From the NCBI GenBank assembly GCA_965263455.1, contig CBDHHN010000004.1, positions 2,480,001 to 2,544,000 on the forward strand: DNA of 64,000 nucleotides, in the 5' to 3' direction. Below, one piece after another: positions 36,591 through 44,556 of this stretch. Position numbers and translations under genes: made by a program. The stretch comes from CADEDH01 sp965263455 (GTDB lineage: Bacteria; Actinomycetota; Acidimicrobiia; Acidimicrobiales; SZUA-35). A model generated the notes under the pieces. The model was not told the DNA's origin. It searched no databases and saw only the letters and a program-made list of their open reading frames with translations. Positions within the stretch are counted from its first letter, which is position 1. Every line of letters starts with the position of its first letter.

Positions 36591-36634
36591 TTGCCGTCCC
36601 CCCATAGATCCGGGTTGCATCTGCGCCTGGAGAC

Positions 36635-36667
36635 GTTGACAGGCCCGGATGTCAGCGAGATGTCAAC
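36635..36667 (-). promoter_or_regulatory. SARP-type direct repeats overlapping a dyad before paralog D
   Basis: On the minus strand TGACATC occurs twice, 11 bp apart (plus-strand GATGTCA at 36648-36654 and 36659-36665). The same stretch is enclosed by an inverted repeat GTTGACA/TGTCAAC (36635-36641 and 36661-36667). It lies about 58 bases upstream of the preferred start. Confidence 0.55.
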
Positions 36668-36897
36668 GCCAACTTCACCGCTGGCCCGGCAATCTAGTTA
36701 CCTCGCGCCACCGGTCAGGAACGGCGTCGACCGGTCGGCTGTGCCGGCTCCGATCTGGTCTGCCGGATGGCCCGTTGGTGGCCGCCGACGTAGGTCTGGA
36801 AGAGGGCTGGGCCTACGACAACTTGGCTACCAATTGGCTCCCAAGCGGTTGCTCAACGTTTTTGGCCAGCGCTCGACAGGCTTCTGACCAGGAAAAA

Positions 36898-36944
36898 CAG
36901 TGGAGCTGACGGGATTCGAACCCGTGACCCCCTGCTTGCAAAGC
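36898..36944 (+). repeat. Right attachment repeat (inside tRNA-Ala)
   Basis: 47 bp identical to 11344-11390; covers the 3' half of the tRNA-Ala gene plus three bases beyond it. Just inside the island at 36823-36843 are TTGGCTACCA and TTGGCTCCCA in tandem with 11-bp spacing, partly matching a pair at the left end. Confidence 0.85.
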
Positions 36945-36974
36945 AGGTGCTCTAGCCAACTGAGCTACAGCCCC
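36901..36974 (-). tRNA. tRNA-Ala (TGC)
   Basis: A 74-nt cloverleaf on the minus strand: acceptor GGGGCTG pairing with CAGCTCC (one G-U), anticodon loop TTTGCAA in a CCTGC/GCAGG stem giving anticodon TGC, T arm with GGTTCGAATCC, discriminator A, and no encoded CCA. It is intact; the island sits beyond its 3' end. Confidence 0.96.
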
Positions 36975-37020
36975 GTGAGGGGTCCAGGCTAGCGGGCGTG
37001 TCCGGACCCGGGAGGGGGAG

Positions 37021-37518
37021 TTACCAGTGGGAGGTGCCGGGGCCGCCCTTGAAGGGGCCGACGACGTTGCCGGTGATCCAGCTGCCGTAGAACGAACCGT
37101 CGCCGGCCTTGACCGTCTCGCCGTCGACCACGCAGCGATCGACCTTCTGGGCGTAGAAGGCGTAGTGGCCGGTGAGTTCGGCGTAGGCGGGGTTGGGCTG
37201 GTCGTAGCGCCAGCCGGCGTCGACCACCCGCTCGTCGCCGACGACAAGGTCGACGTAGGCGGCGACCCCCTTCCACTCGCAGAACGTGGCCGAGGGCGAG
37301 GGTCGGAGGCAGTCCTGGTTCACGAACTCCGACGCCACGTAGTACGTGGGCGGGTGGCTGGTCTCGAGGATGCGGACGGCCCGGGGGGCGTCGACCACGG
37401 TCACCCCCAGGTGGATGACCTGGATGGTCCACTCGACGGGATCGACCGCCGGTGGCCGCGGGTAGTCCCAGACGGACTCGATGGGCTTCCCGTTGGGAGC
37501 GATCCTGGGCGACTGCAT
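37021..37518 (-). CDS. DUF427 family protein
   Basis: 165 aa from ATG 37518. It shows the DUF427 hallmarks: SVWDYPRPP near the start, HLGVTVVDAPRAVRILETSHPPTYY split by the family's short linker, FCEWKGVA, DAGWRYDQPNPAY, VDGETVKAGDGSFYGSW and the strongly conserved VGPFKGGPG at the end. DUF427 proteins are small, cytosolic, mostly beta proteins common in actinobacteria and some fungi; their biochemical role is not established. It lies 47 bases past the 5' end of tRNA-Ala on the same strand, in normal flank DNA. No partner gene is evident. Confidence 0.88.
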   Translation of the reverse strand: MQSPRIAPNGKPIESVWDYPRPPAVDPVEWTIQVIHLGVTVVDAPRAVRILETSHPPTYYVASEFVNQDCLRPSPSATFCEWKGVAAYVDLVVGDERVVDAGWRYDQPNPAYAELTGHYAFYAQKVDRCVVDGETVKAGDGSFYGSWITGNVVGPFKGGPGTSHW

Positions 37519-37591
37519 CGTCTCCCTTTCTACCGCTTCTGTAGCGGGCGATGGAGAATCCGGCGGCGGCTGCGGTAGCAGCCCGGACTAT

Positions 37592-38692
37592 TTAGTGTAA
37601 TTCCTCGGCCGGCATCTGTCCGGTCACGATCGCACCGTTGCGCAGGCCGAGCACCGGTCGCTCGATCGTCGACAGGTCGTCCCGGGGGTCGGCATCGAGG
37701 AACAGCACGTCGGCGTGGCCGCCCATCTCGAACGAGTGCGACGACCCCAGGTACTGATAGGCCGAGGTCGTCAGGGCGTCGACCACGTCGATCGGCCCCA
37801 GCCCGTAGGCCGCCATGGTGTGGGCCTCGGTGGCGATCGCCCCGTGGGGCACTTCGATGTCACTGCCCGCCAGTACGGTCACACCCATCGCCGGTGCACC
37901 GGCCAACAACTCCCGAACGTTCGTCAGCCCCTCGTCGAACAGCTTCCCCCCGCTCGACGTCGCTCCCAGCATGTCTCGGATGGCCTCCATGGCCGCGATG
38001 GTCGGCACCCAGGCCCCACCTCGCGCCCCGAGCGCCTGTAGATCGTCCTCGGTCAGGAACAGCCCGTGTTCAATACTGTCCACCCCGGCGGCCACGGCCA
38101 CCGAACTCGTGTGCGGCGCCGCCGCATGGATCGCCACCCGACAGCCCGCCTCGTGCGCCACGTGCACCGCCTGGTGCATGGCCTGCTCGCTGAAGTTCGT
38201 GACCGCGCCCACGCCCTTGCGGGGCCAGTCGCCGATCAGCTTCACCCAGGTCGCCCCGCCGGTGGTCCCGTCCCGGACGGCGTCGAGCAGTTCGTGCTCC
38301 TCCACCTCCCGGGCGAAGCCCCGGTAGTAGCCGTCGGGACTGGTGATGATGCGCCCCGCCATGAACAATTCCGGCCGCCGCGTCGGGGGCTCGTCGAGCA
38401 CCCGCAGCGTGATGTCGTCGCCCGCGCCCTTGTCGGCCACGAGGAACACCCCGCCCTCGAGTTGGGCCCAGGCGTTGCCCCGGGCCCGTTCCAGGGTGGC
38501 CTCCCGGTCGCCGTCGTCACCGGCCCCGCCACCGAGGTGGGCGTGGCAGTCGGCCAGCCCGGGCACCGCCCACCACCGGCCCGAGTCGATCTCACGGTCC
38601 ACCGACTCGTCGGCCGGACGGAAGTGGCCGTCGATGACCGACACCTCCCGCCGGGTGCCATCAAGGGTTCGGATGGTGAGGCCCAGACGCAT
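37592..38692 (-). CDS. Amidohydrolase family metal-dependent hydrolase
   Basis: 366 aa from ATG 38692; the frame runs on to 38818 but that part is basic, family-unlike and overlaps the divergent MFS gene. Amidohydrolase signatures appear in order: DCHAHLG (metal His50 and His52), VKLIGDW (candidate carboxylated Lys), VAIHAAAP, DSIEHGLFL and the late GSD metal Asp, with a C-terminal composite-domain motif GHADVLFLDADP. The family (imidazolonepropionase/prolidase-like) hydrolyses C-N or ester bonds in cyclic or peptide substrates. The specific substrate cannot be read from sequence. A cytosolic location is likely because no signal peptide is present. Confidence 0.85.
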   Translation of the reverse strand: MRLGLTIRTLDGTRREVSVIDGHFRPADESVDREIDSGRWWAVPGLADCHAHLGGGAGDDGDREATLERARGNAWAQLEGGVFLVADKGAGDDITLRVLDEPPTRRPELFMAGRIITSPDGYYRGFAREVEEHELLDAVRDGTTGGATWVKLIGDWPRKGVGAVTNFSEQAMHQAVHVAHEAGCRVAIHAAAPHTSSVAVAAGVDSIEHGLFLTEDDLQALGARGGAWVPTIAAMEAIRDMLGATSSGGKLFDEGLTNVRELLAGAPAMGVTVLAGSDIEVPHGAIATEAHTMAAYGLGPIDVVDALTTSAYQYLGSSHSFEMGGHADVLFLDADPRDDLSTIERPVLGLRNGAIVTGQMPAEELH

Positions 38693-38786
38693 GGCGGCCA
38701 ACCTAGTGCGCAGCCCCGGGTGGGCCCGCAGCGGCCGATCCCACCCGGGTGGCCACCATCGGCCCGGACCACTAGGTTCTGCCCCC

Positions 38787-40064
38787 TTGACCGCTCGACC
38801 AGCAGCCAACCCGGCCACCGCCCCCCGGGTGTTCTACGGATGGGTCGTCGTCGGCGCCGTCTTCATCATCCTGATGATCACCTCGGGCCTCGGCTTCTAC
38901 AACGCCTCGGTGATCCTGTCCGCCGGTGTCGACGAACTCGACGTGTCGGTCGGGACCGTGTCGGGGGCGACCGCCCTCTTCTTCGCCGTCAGCGGCATCA
39001 CCGGGTTCTCCCTCTCCCGCCGGATGGACTCCGGCGACCTACGCTTCTTCTACGTGGCCGGCGGCCTCCTCGGGGCCGCTGCGCTGTTCTCCCTCCGCTG
39101 GGTCGACTCCGTCGTCGCCCTCTACGCCTTCTTCGCCGTCTTCGGCGTCGGGTTCGCCCTGGCCGGCCTGGTCCCCAGTACCACCCTGGTCACCCGCTGG
39201 TTCGCCGTCCGCCGTTCGGTCGCCCTGTCCATCGCCTCGACCGGGCTCTCCCTCGGAGGCATCGCGGTCACCCCGATCGCGGCGTGGCTCATCGACGGGC
39301 GCCAGCTGTCCGGGGCCGGCCCGGTGATGGCCGTCGTCTGGCTGCTCGGTGTCGTGCCCGTGGCGGTGCTCGCCATCCGCTCCCACCCCGCCGACCTCGG
39401 CCTCCAACCCGACGGGGCCGACGCCCCCACCGACCCCGAGGCCGCCGCCGCGCCCGTGGGGGTCTCCTTCGCCACCGCTCGCCGGACCCGGTTCTACATC
39501 GGCATGTGCCTCACCTACCCCCTGGTCTTCTTCGCCCAGGTCGGGGCCATCGCCCACCTGTTCAACCTGGCGGCCGAGCGGGCCGACAAGACCACAGCCG
39601 GGACCGCCCTCTCCCTCCTGGCCGCCACCAGCGTCGTGGGACGACTCGTCGGCGGGGTCGTGGTGCTACGGGTCTCGACCCGAACCCTGTCAGCCGCGCT
39701 GACCCTGGCCCAATCGGCCGCCCTGCTCGCCCTGGCGTTGTCCTTCTCGTCGACGGCCATCCTGGTCAGCGCCGTGTGTCTCGGGGTCAGCGTCGGCAAC
39801 CTGCTCATGCTCCAGCCCCTGCTGCTGGCCGAGGCCTTCGGGGTGATGGAGTACAGCCGCATCTACTCCTTCAACCAGCTGCTGAGCACCCTCGGCGTCG
39901 GCGGTGGACCGTTCGCCCTCGGCCTGGTCCACGATGGCTTCGATTACCAGACCGCCTTCGTCGTGGCCGCCGCCGCCAGCGCCCTGGGTTTCGTGTTCTT
40001 CCTGCTCTCGGGTTCGACCGACGCTGCGCAGCGCCTCTGGCAGCGCCCCGCCCCGACCGCCTGA
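38787..40064 (+). CDS. Major facilitator superfamily transporter, monocarboxylate/OFA-like
   Basis: 425 aa from TTG 38787, which starts just before the first helix (VFYGWVVVGAVFIILMIT). Twelve hydrophobic segments are visible. FYGWVVV, the glycine-rich helix 1 and WFAVRRSVALSIASTG at the helix 4-5 loop are typical of the oxalate:formate/monocarboxylate branch, and the cytoplasmic loop between helices 6 and 7 is Asp/Pro/Ala-rich. Probable role: proton-coupled or exchange transport of a small organic acid. It is divergent from the amidohydrolase (about 95 bases between starts), so the two could serve one catabolic route, but that is inference. The frame upstream to 38343 is antisense to the amidohydrolase. 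Confidence 0.85.
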   Translation: MTARPAANPATAPRVFYGWVVVGAVFIILMITSGLGFYNASVILSAGVDELDVSVGTVSGATALFFAVSGITGFSLSRRMDSGDLRFFYVAGGLLGAAALFSLRWVDSVVALYAFFAVFGVGFALAGLVPSTTLVTRWFAVRRSVALSIASTGLSLGGIAVTPIAAWLIDGRQLSGAGPVMAVVWLLGVVPVAVLAIRSHPADLGLQPDGADAPTDPEAAAAPVGVSFATARRTRFYIGMCLTYPLVFFAQVGAIAHLFNLAAERADKTTAGTALSLLAATSVVGRLVGGVVVLRVSTRTLSAALTLAQSAALLALALSFSSTAILVSAVCLGVSVGNLLMLQPLLLAEAFGVMEYSRIYSFNQLLSTLGVGGGPFALGLVHDGFDYQTAFVVAAAASALGFVFFLLSGSTDAAQRLWQRPAPTA

Positions 40065-40120
40065 TCCCGCCGACCTGGCCACCGGGCACGCCGACCGCCT
40101 CGGTCCGGCCCGGCCAGCGG

Positions 40121-41743
40121 TCAACCGTCGGCGCAGGTCCGATCGCCGAGGGTGTTGCAGTCGGTGACGGCATAGAAGGTGCCGTCGCGGCTGCCCACGT
40201 AGATCCAGCCGTCCCACACGGCCGGCGTCGACTCCAGGCAGCCGCCGAGGTCGATGGTCCACAGCGCCTCGGGAGCGGCACCGGCGGCCAGATCGAAGGC
40301 GTGGAGCGAGCCGGCACAATCGGCCTGGATCAGGGTGTCGTCCACCACCACCGGCGAACTCCACAGCGGACCCGGCAGCTCCAGCGTCCAACGGAGCGTC
40401 CCGTCGAATCGGTCCAGGGCCAGCACCTCACCCCCGTTGGTGGGCACGATCAACAGGTCCCGGTAGAGGGCCGGAGTGGCCCAGATGCCACTGCCCAGAC
40501 CCTCGTTGGCCTCCACGCTCCACACCACCGGGTCGTCCGGCCGGCTGGGATCGAGCTTGATGATCTGACCCAGCTCGCGGCTTCGGGACGTCCCCCGCTC
40601 GTACTCCGACCCGAGATACAGCATCCCCTCATCGTCGATGACCAGCGACGCGTCGGTATCGTCGCCGGTCCAGTACCGGAACACCTGCACCGGCACCTGC
40701 CCCCCGCCGATGTCGGTCACGTCCCAGCCCTGGACCAGGCCACCGGAGTTGGTGAAGTAGGCCACGTTGCCCGAGACCGCCACCGAGTTCTCGACCGAGA
40801 CCTGAAGGTCGCCCAGGTCGGCCAGCAGTTCGGCGTCCCAGGACTCGGTGGAGAAGGCGATCCGCGGGTCGACCGTGACCTTGCCCTCCTCGTCGTAGCC
40901 TCGGCCCAGGTCGATCACGAAGAACCGCCCGTTCTCGCCTCCGACGAACAGATGGTCGTCGATGACGAGGGCCGACGAGTCCCAATCGTTGTTCCACAGC
41001 GTGGGCGACACGGCGTCGGACGAGAGTCGCCACAGCGCCTCCGGCTCCTCCCGGTCGAGGGCCACGATGTGGAAGTGATCATCCCGGCTTCCCGTGTAGA
41101 GCAGGGGATAGCCGTCGGGATCGACGGTAACCGTGCCCTTCACGATGTCGCCCGTTTGATACTGGGGCAGGACCTCGTCGCCCGACACCGGGTCGAGGAA
41201 GTTGATCGAACGGTTGTAACCGCCGAAGGCCACCTGCCAGTCGCCGGTGACCGCCGACGGAAACACCGCAGGCTGGCCGGTCCAGCCCGAGCCGCACCAC
41301 GTCTTGGCCACCCCACCGACCGGCGAAACGGCGCACCCGATGGCATAGGTCCAACCCACCACCGGTTCGCTCGGGACCGGGCCCCGGCCGTGGAACGTCC
41401 GGGTCGGATTGCCCCGAAACGTCAGCAGACCATCGACCGCCCCCAGGTCGGCCCACGGTCGACCCGAGGAGGCCGGGTCGACCAGCACCGAGGTGTCGGG
41501 GACGAACCCGGCCTGCACCGTCGGCGCCGCCAGCACCTCGGCCGGCTCGCTCGGCGTGGGCTCACCACCGACCCCGGCCACCGACACGATCCGCGAGCCG
41601 AGCGCCAGCGCGCTCCGTCCCGCAGCCCGGCCCTGGGCCGCCACCGACGAGAAGTGCAGGTCCAGACCAAGGAGGCCGCCGACGGCGACCAGGCAGAAGA
41701 TGGTGGGGATCAACCAGGAGGGCACCCGTTCCCGTGGCCGCAC
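40121..41743 (-). CDS. Membrane-anchored PQQ-like beta-propeller protein
   Basis: 540 aa from GTG 41743, chosen because it directly precedes RERVPSW and a single membrane helix (LIPTIFCLVAVGGLLGL); the frame upstream to 41989 is low-complexity. After an Ala/Pro/Val linker comes a propeller of PQQ-like blades: TFRGNPTRTFHGRGP, FPSAVTGDWQVAFGG, LYTGSRDDHFHIVALD, LFVGGENGRFFVIDL, VPTNGGEVLALDRFDG, IQADCAGSLHAFD and IYVGSRDGTFYAV. Several Cys are present (IGCAV, TWCGSG, CNTLGDRTCADG). The propeller should sit outside the membrane. No quinoprotein catalytic residues are identifiable, so it is more likely a structural or binding protein than a dehydrogenase. Confidence 0.8.
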   Translation of the reverse strand: MRPRERVPSWLIPTIFCLVAVGGLLGLDLHFSSVAAQGRAAGRSALALGSRIVSVAGVGGEPTPSEPAEVLAAPTVQAGFVPDTSVLVDPASSGRPWADLGAVDGLLTFRGNPTRTFHGRGPVPSEPVVGWTYAIGCAVSPVGGVAKTWCGSGWTGQPAVFPSAVTGDWQVAFGGYNRSINFLDPVSGDEVLPQYQTGDIVKGTVTVDPDGYPLLYTGSRDDHFHIVALDREEPEALWRLSSDAVSPTLWNNDWDSSALVIDDHLFVGGENGRFFVIDLGRGYDEEGKVTVDPRIAFSTESWDAELLADLGDLQVSVENSVAVSGNVAYFTNSGGLVQGWDVTDIGGGQVPVQVFRYWTGDDTDASLVIDDEGMLYLGSEYERGTSRSRELGQIIKLDPSRPDDPVVWSVEANEGLGSGIWATPALYRDLLIVPTNGGEVLALDRFDGTLRWTLELPGPLWSSPVVVDDTLIQADCAGSLHAFDLAAGAAPEALWTIDLGGCLESTPAVWDGWIYVGSRDGTFYAVTDCNTLGDRTCADG

Positions 41744-42057
41744 GGCCCCAAGTCTGCCCCAGGATCGCCAACCTGGCACAGCAAGCCCCCAAGCTGCCGC
41801 AGAACAACCCGTCTGCGCCGGGACCGCGTCCCCCTGACCGGTCCCGCCCGACCGGTCCCGGCAACCGGCACCATCAGGCCCCGACCTCGGTCCGAGCGGG
41901 GCGACACGGCCGAGGGGATAGCGTGGGCGCCCCCGGGTGGCGCCCTGTCCCCGGCACGGTGCCAGGCGGCCGACTCGGAGGCGCGTCACCGACTGTTCTT
42001 CTGGTGATCAGTTGAAACTCATGAACATGTCGTCTCCCGCCGCCATCGTGGTTCACG
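41744..42057. other. Intergenic region, nothing recognised
   Basis: About 310 bases between the divergent propeller protein and HAD phosphatase genes. Long frames cross it on both strands but lack family similarity. One TGAAAC at 42014 is single and not repeated at 11 bp. Promoters for both genes are expected here but none stands out. Confidence 0.4.
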
Positions 42058-42834
42058 ATGCAGGCCACCTCAGTACCTTCCATGCCCGCGAACACGCCCC
42101 GGTCCGTTCCGGAAGACCTCGTGGCGGGTGAACCGGTGGCCGACGGCTCGTTGGCCATCTTCGACCTCGACCGCACGCTCCACGCCGGCAGCGGCCTCGG
42201 CGTCCTGGCCCGGCTGGCCTTCCGTCGCCGCCTCATCGGCCCCGGCCGCATGGCCCGGTCGCTGATCCACGACGTGATCTTCCAGCAGCGGGGCTCGACC
42301 GACGGTCAGATCAGCTCCATCGCCGAGATGGCACTGGAGATGGCCGAGGGTGTCGACCTGGCCGAGATGGAGCCCGTGATCGACGCCGCGGCCGAGCAGA
42401 TCGCCGAGTCGGTCCGCCCCGCCATGCGCCTGCTGCTGGAGAACCACCTCCTGGCCGGCCACTACTGCGTGCTGTTGTCGGCCAGCCCCCACCAGCTCGT
42501 CGAGCGGGTGGCCGACCTGCTTCGGGTCCACCGGGGCATCGGGACCGTGATCGACGCCGACGACGGCGTCCTCACCGGCTCCATCGTGCCGCCCCTGTGC
42601 TACGGCCCCGGCAAGCTCGAGCGCCTGGAGCACAGCCTGGGCTGGACCCCCGAGGCGCCCACCACCAACGGCGAAACCTTGTGGGACCACGGCAGCACCC
42701 ACACCTACGCCTACGCCGACTCCATGTCGGACCTCCCCCTCCTGGAATCGGTCGACTCCCCCGTGGTGGTCTCGCCCGATCGGCCGCTGCGCAAGCTGGC
42801 CGAGGTCCGGGAGTGGCCCGTCATCGACTTCTGA
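42058..42834 (+). CDS. HAD superfamily hydrolase, subfamily IB (SerB-like phosphatase)
   Basis: 258 aa from ATG 42058; ATG 42082 is an equally possible start. HAD motifs: I, IFDLDRT with nucleophile Asp and acid/base Asp; II, LLSASP; III, the Lys in GPGKLERLE; IV, YADSMSDLPLL. The helical insert between motifs I and II is the C1 cap of subfamily IB. Relatives dephosphorylate phosphoserine or lysophospholipids, some as HAD-acyltransferase fusions; here no acyltransferase is attached. The substrate is unresolved. A weak GC hairpin (42844-42868) follows before the convergent prfC. Confidence 0.85.
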   Translation: MQATSVPSMPANTPRSVPEDLVAGEPVADGSLAIFDLDRTLHAGSGLGVLARLAFRRRLIGPGRMARSLIHDVIFQQRGSTDGQISSIAEMALEMAEGVDLAEMEPVIDAAAEQIAESVRPAMRLLLENHLLAGHYCVLLSASPHQLVERVADLLRVHRGIGTVIDADDGVLTGSIVPPLCYGPGKLERLEHSLGWTPEAPTTNGETLWDHGSTHTYAYADSMSDLPLLESVDSPVVVSPDRPLRKLAEVREWPVIDF

Positions 42835-42882
42835 TCGAACGGGCCCCGGCCGCAGCCCCCGACCGGGGTTGCGTCAGCGCGC

Positions 42883-44466
42883 CTAGAGTCCGCCCTCGGC
42901 CACCATCCGGTCGAGGGTGAGTTCCGGGTGATCCCGCAGGACGCGCTCCATCCAGAACTTCGACTCGAACACGGCCAGCAGGGTCCCGTCGGCCCGGCTC
43001 AACACGTCGACACCCTGCATGGCCCGCAACGGCGCCGTCGACTCCTCGTCGGTCCGGCGGGCGATGGAGAACTGGGTGGCCGACAACTCGGCGGCCGCCC
43101 CGAACTCGTTCTCCAACCGGTACGAGGCCACCTCGAACTGCATCGGCCCCACCGCGGCCAGGATCGGGGCCTGGTCACCCAGATCCTCGCTCCGCAGCAC
43201 CTGGATCGCCCCCTCCTCATCGAGCTGGGCGATCCCCTTGCGGAACTGCTTGAACTTCGAGATGTCCTTGACCCGAGCCCGCATGAAGTGCTCGGGGGCG
43301 AAGGCCGGTAGGGCCGGGAACTCGGCCGCCTCGTCGGCGTAGATGGCGTCTCCCACCCGCACGTCGTTGGCGTTGACCAGGCCCAGCACGTCGCCCGGAT
43401 AGGCCTCGTCGATGGTGTCGCGATCCTGGCCGAACACGGTCTGGGCGTACTTGGTCGAGAACTGACGGCCGGTGCGGCCGGCAACCGCCATCATTCCCCG
43501 CTCGAACCGGCCGGAGCAGACCCGCACGAAGGCGATCCGGTCCCGGTGGGCCTTGTCCATCCCGGCCTGGACCTTGAACACCAGACCCGAGAACGGGGCG
43601 TCCAGGGCCCGGCGGGACCCGTCGGCCAGCTGCCGAGGGGCGGGGGAGGGCACCAGGTCGACCACCCCGTCGAGCAGATACCGGACCCCGAAGTTGGTCA
43701 GGGCCGACCCGAAGAACACCGGCGTCGACTCGCCGGCCAGGAACGTCTTGAGCTCCACCGACCGCCCGACCTCGTCCAGCAGTTCGGTCTCCTCGGCCGC
43801 CGTCGACCAGGCCTCGCCCTCCTCGGCCTCGGCCTCGGCCGGCTCCAGATCGGTCTCGGGGGCGATGGTCGATCCCCGGGCCGTCCGCTCGAATCGCGTG
43901 TAGACCCCGGCCTGACGGTTGACCACCCCCCGGAAATCGCCGGCGTAGCCGACCGGCCACGTGACCGGCGTCGGCTCGACCACCAGGGTCTCCTCGATCT
44001 CGTCCAACAGTTCGAGGGCCCCCTTTCCCGGGCGGTCCCACTTGTTGATGAAGGTCAGGAACGGGATCTCCCGCTCCCGGCACACCTCGAACAGCTTCAG
44101 GGTCTGGGGCTCGATGCCCTTGGCCGCGTCGAGAACCATGACGGCGGCGTCGGCGGCGGCCAGGACCCGGTACGTGTCCTCGGAGAAGTCCCGGTGACCA
44201 GGGGTGTCGAGCAGGTTCAGGACGCAGTCCCGGTACTCGAACTGGAGCACGGTCGACGTGATCGAGATCCCCCGCTGCTGCTCCAGGTCCATCCAGTCCG
44301 ACGTGGCTGACCGACGACCCTCCCGAGCCTTCACCGAACCGGCCTCGACCCCCAAGGCCCCGCCGTACAGCAGGAACTTCTCGGTCAGGGTCGTCTTGCC
44401 CGCGTCGGGGTGGGAGATGATGGCGAACGTGCGACGCCGTGTCGCTTCCTCCCGGGGATTGGTCAC
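42883..44466 (-). CDS. prfC: Peptide chain release factor 3
   Basis: 527 aa, the usual RF3 length. Translational GTPase motifs: SHPDAGKTTLTEK (P loop), GISITSTV (switch I), DTPGH (switch II), NKWDRPG (G4). The RF3-specific C-terminal part has APILAAVGPMQFEVASYRLENEF. RF3 uses GTP to remove RF1/RF2 from the ribosome after peptide release. ATG 44466 fits the family start (TNPREEATRRRTFAIISHPD). It is monocistronic by appearance and divergent from the DHA2 transporter. The sequence looks fully functional. Confidence 0.97.
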   Translation of the reverse strand: MTNPREEATRRRTFAIISHPDAGKTTLTEKFLLYGGALGVEAGSVKAREGRRSATSDWMDLEQQRGISITSTVLQFEYRDCVLNLLDTPGHRDFSEDTYRVLAAADAAVMVLDAAKGIEPQTLKLFEVCREREIPFLTFINKWDRPGKGALELLDEIEETLVVEPTPVTWPVGYAGDFRGVVNRQAGVYTRFERTARGSTIAPETDLEPAEAEAEEGEAWSTAAEETELLDEVGRSVELKTFLAGESTPVFFGSALTNFGVRYLLDGVVDLVPSPAPRQLADGSRRALDAPFSGLVFKVQAGMDKAHRDRIAFVRVCSGRFERGMMAVAGRTGRQFSTKYAQTVFGQDRDTIDEAYPGDVLGLVNANDVRVGDAIYADEAAEFPALPAFAPEHFMRARVKDISKFKQFRKGIAQLDEEGAIQVLRSEDLGDQAPILAAVGPMQFEVASYRLENEFGAAAELSATQFSIARRTDEESTAPLRAMQGVDVLSRADGTLLAVFESKFWMERVLRDHPELTLDRMVAEGGL

Positions 44467-44556
44467 CCATCGACCCTAGTGGCGCCCCGAGCCCCCACCC
44501 ACCCCGGGCTCGGGCCCGGACTGTCGCCCACGGCCGGTCGGCCCTAGCGTGGCCGG

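Larger units (their letters stand above)
11344..36944. mobile_element. Genomic island integrated at the 3' end of tRNA-Ala(TGC)
   Basis: The segment is bounded by a perfect 47-bp direct repeat (11344-11390 and 36898-36944), extendable outward to 59 bp with two mismatches. The right copy is the 3' part of an intact tRNA-Ala gene; the left copy is the isolated fragment. This is the usual result of tyrosine-integrase insertion at a tRNA 3' end. The cargo is four SARP-kinase-nSTAND-propeller proteins, an MMPL transporter, a small coupled ORF and two cyclic-nucleotide-binding-fold proteins. By eye the segment is more A/T-rich than the flanks. No integrase, excisionase, replication or conjugation gene is seen, so the element appears immobilised or dependent on a helper in trans. 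Confidence 0.8.

Noticed and set aside
38066..42007. A 1313-residue open frame on the plus strand
   Set aside because: It is antisense to the amidohydrolase and propeller genes and out of frame with the MFS gene; composition is Arg/Pro/Gly-rich with no family motif. Long spurious frames are common in high-GC DNA.
11625..42020. Additional TGAAAC copies, for example near 11628 and 42014
   Set aside because: They are single and lack a partner 11 bp away, so they are not counted as SARP-type sites.
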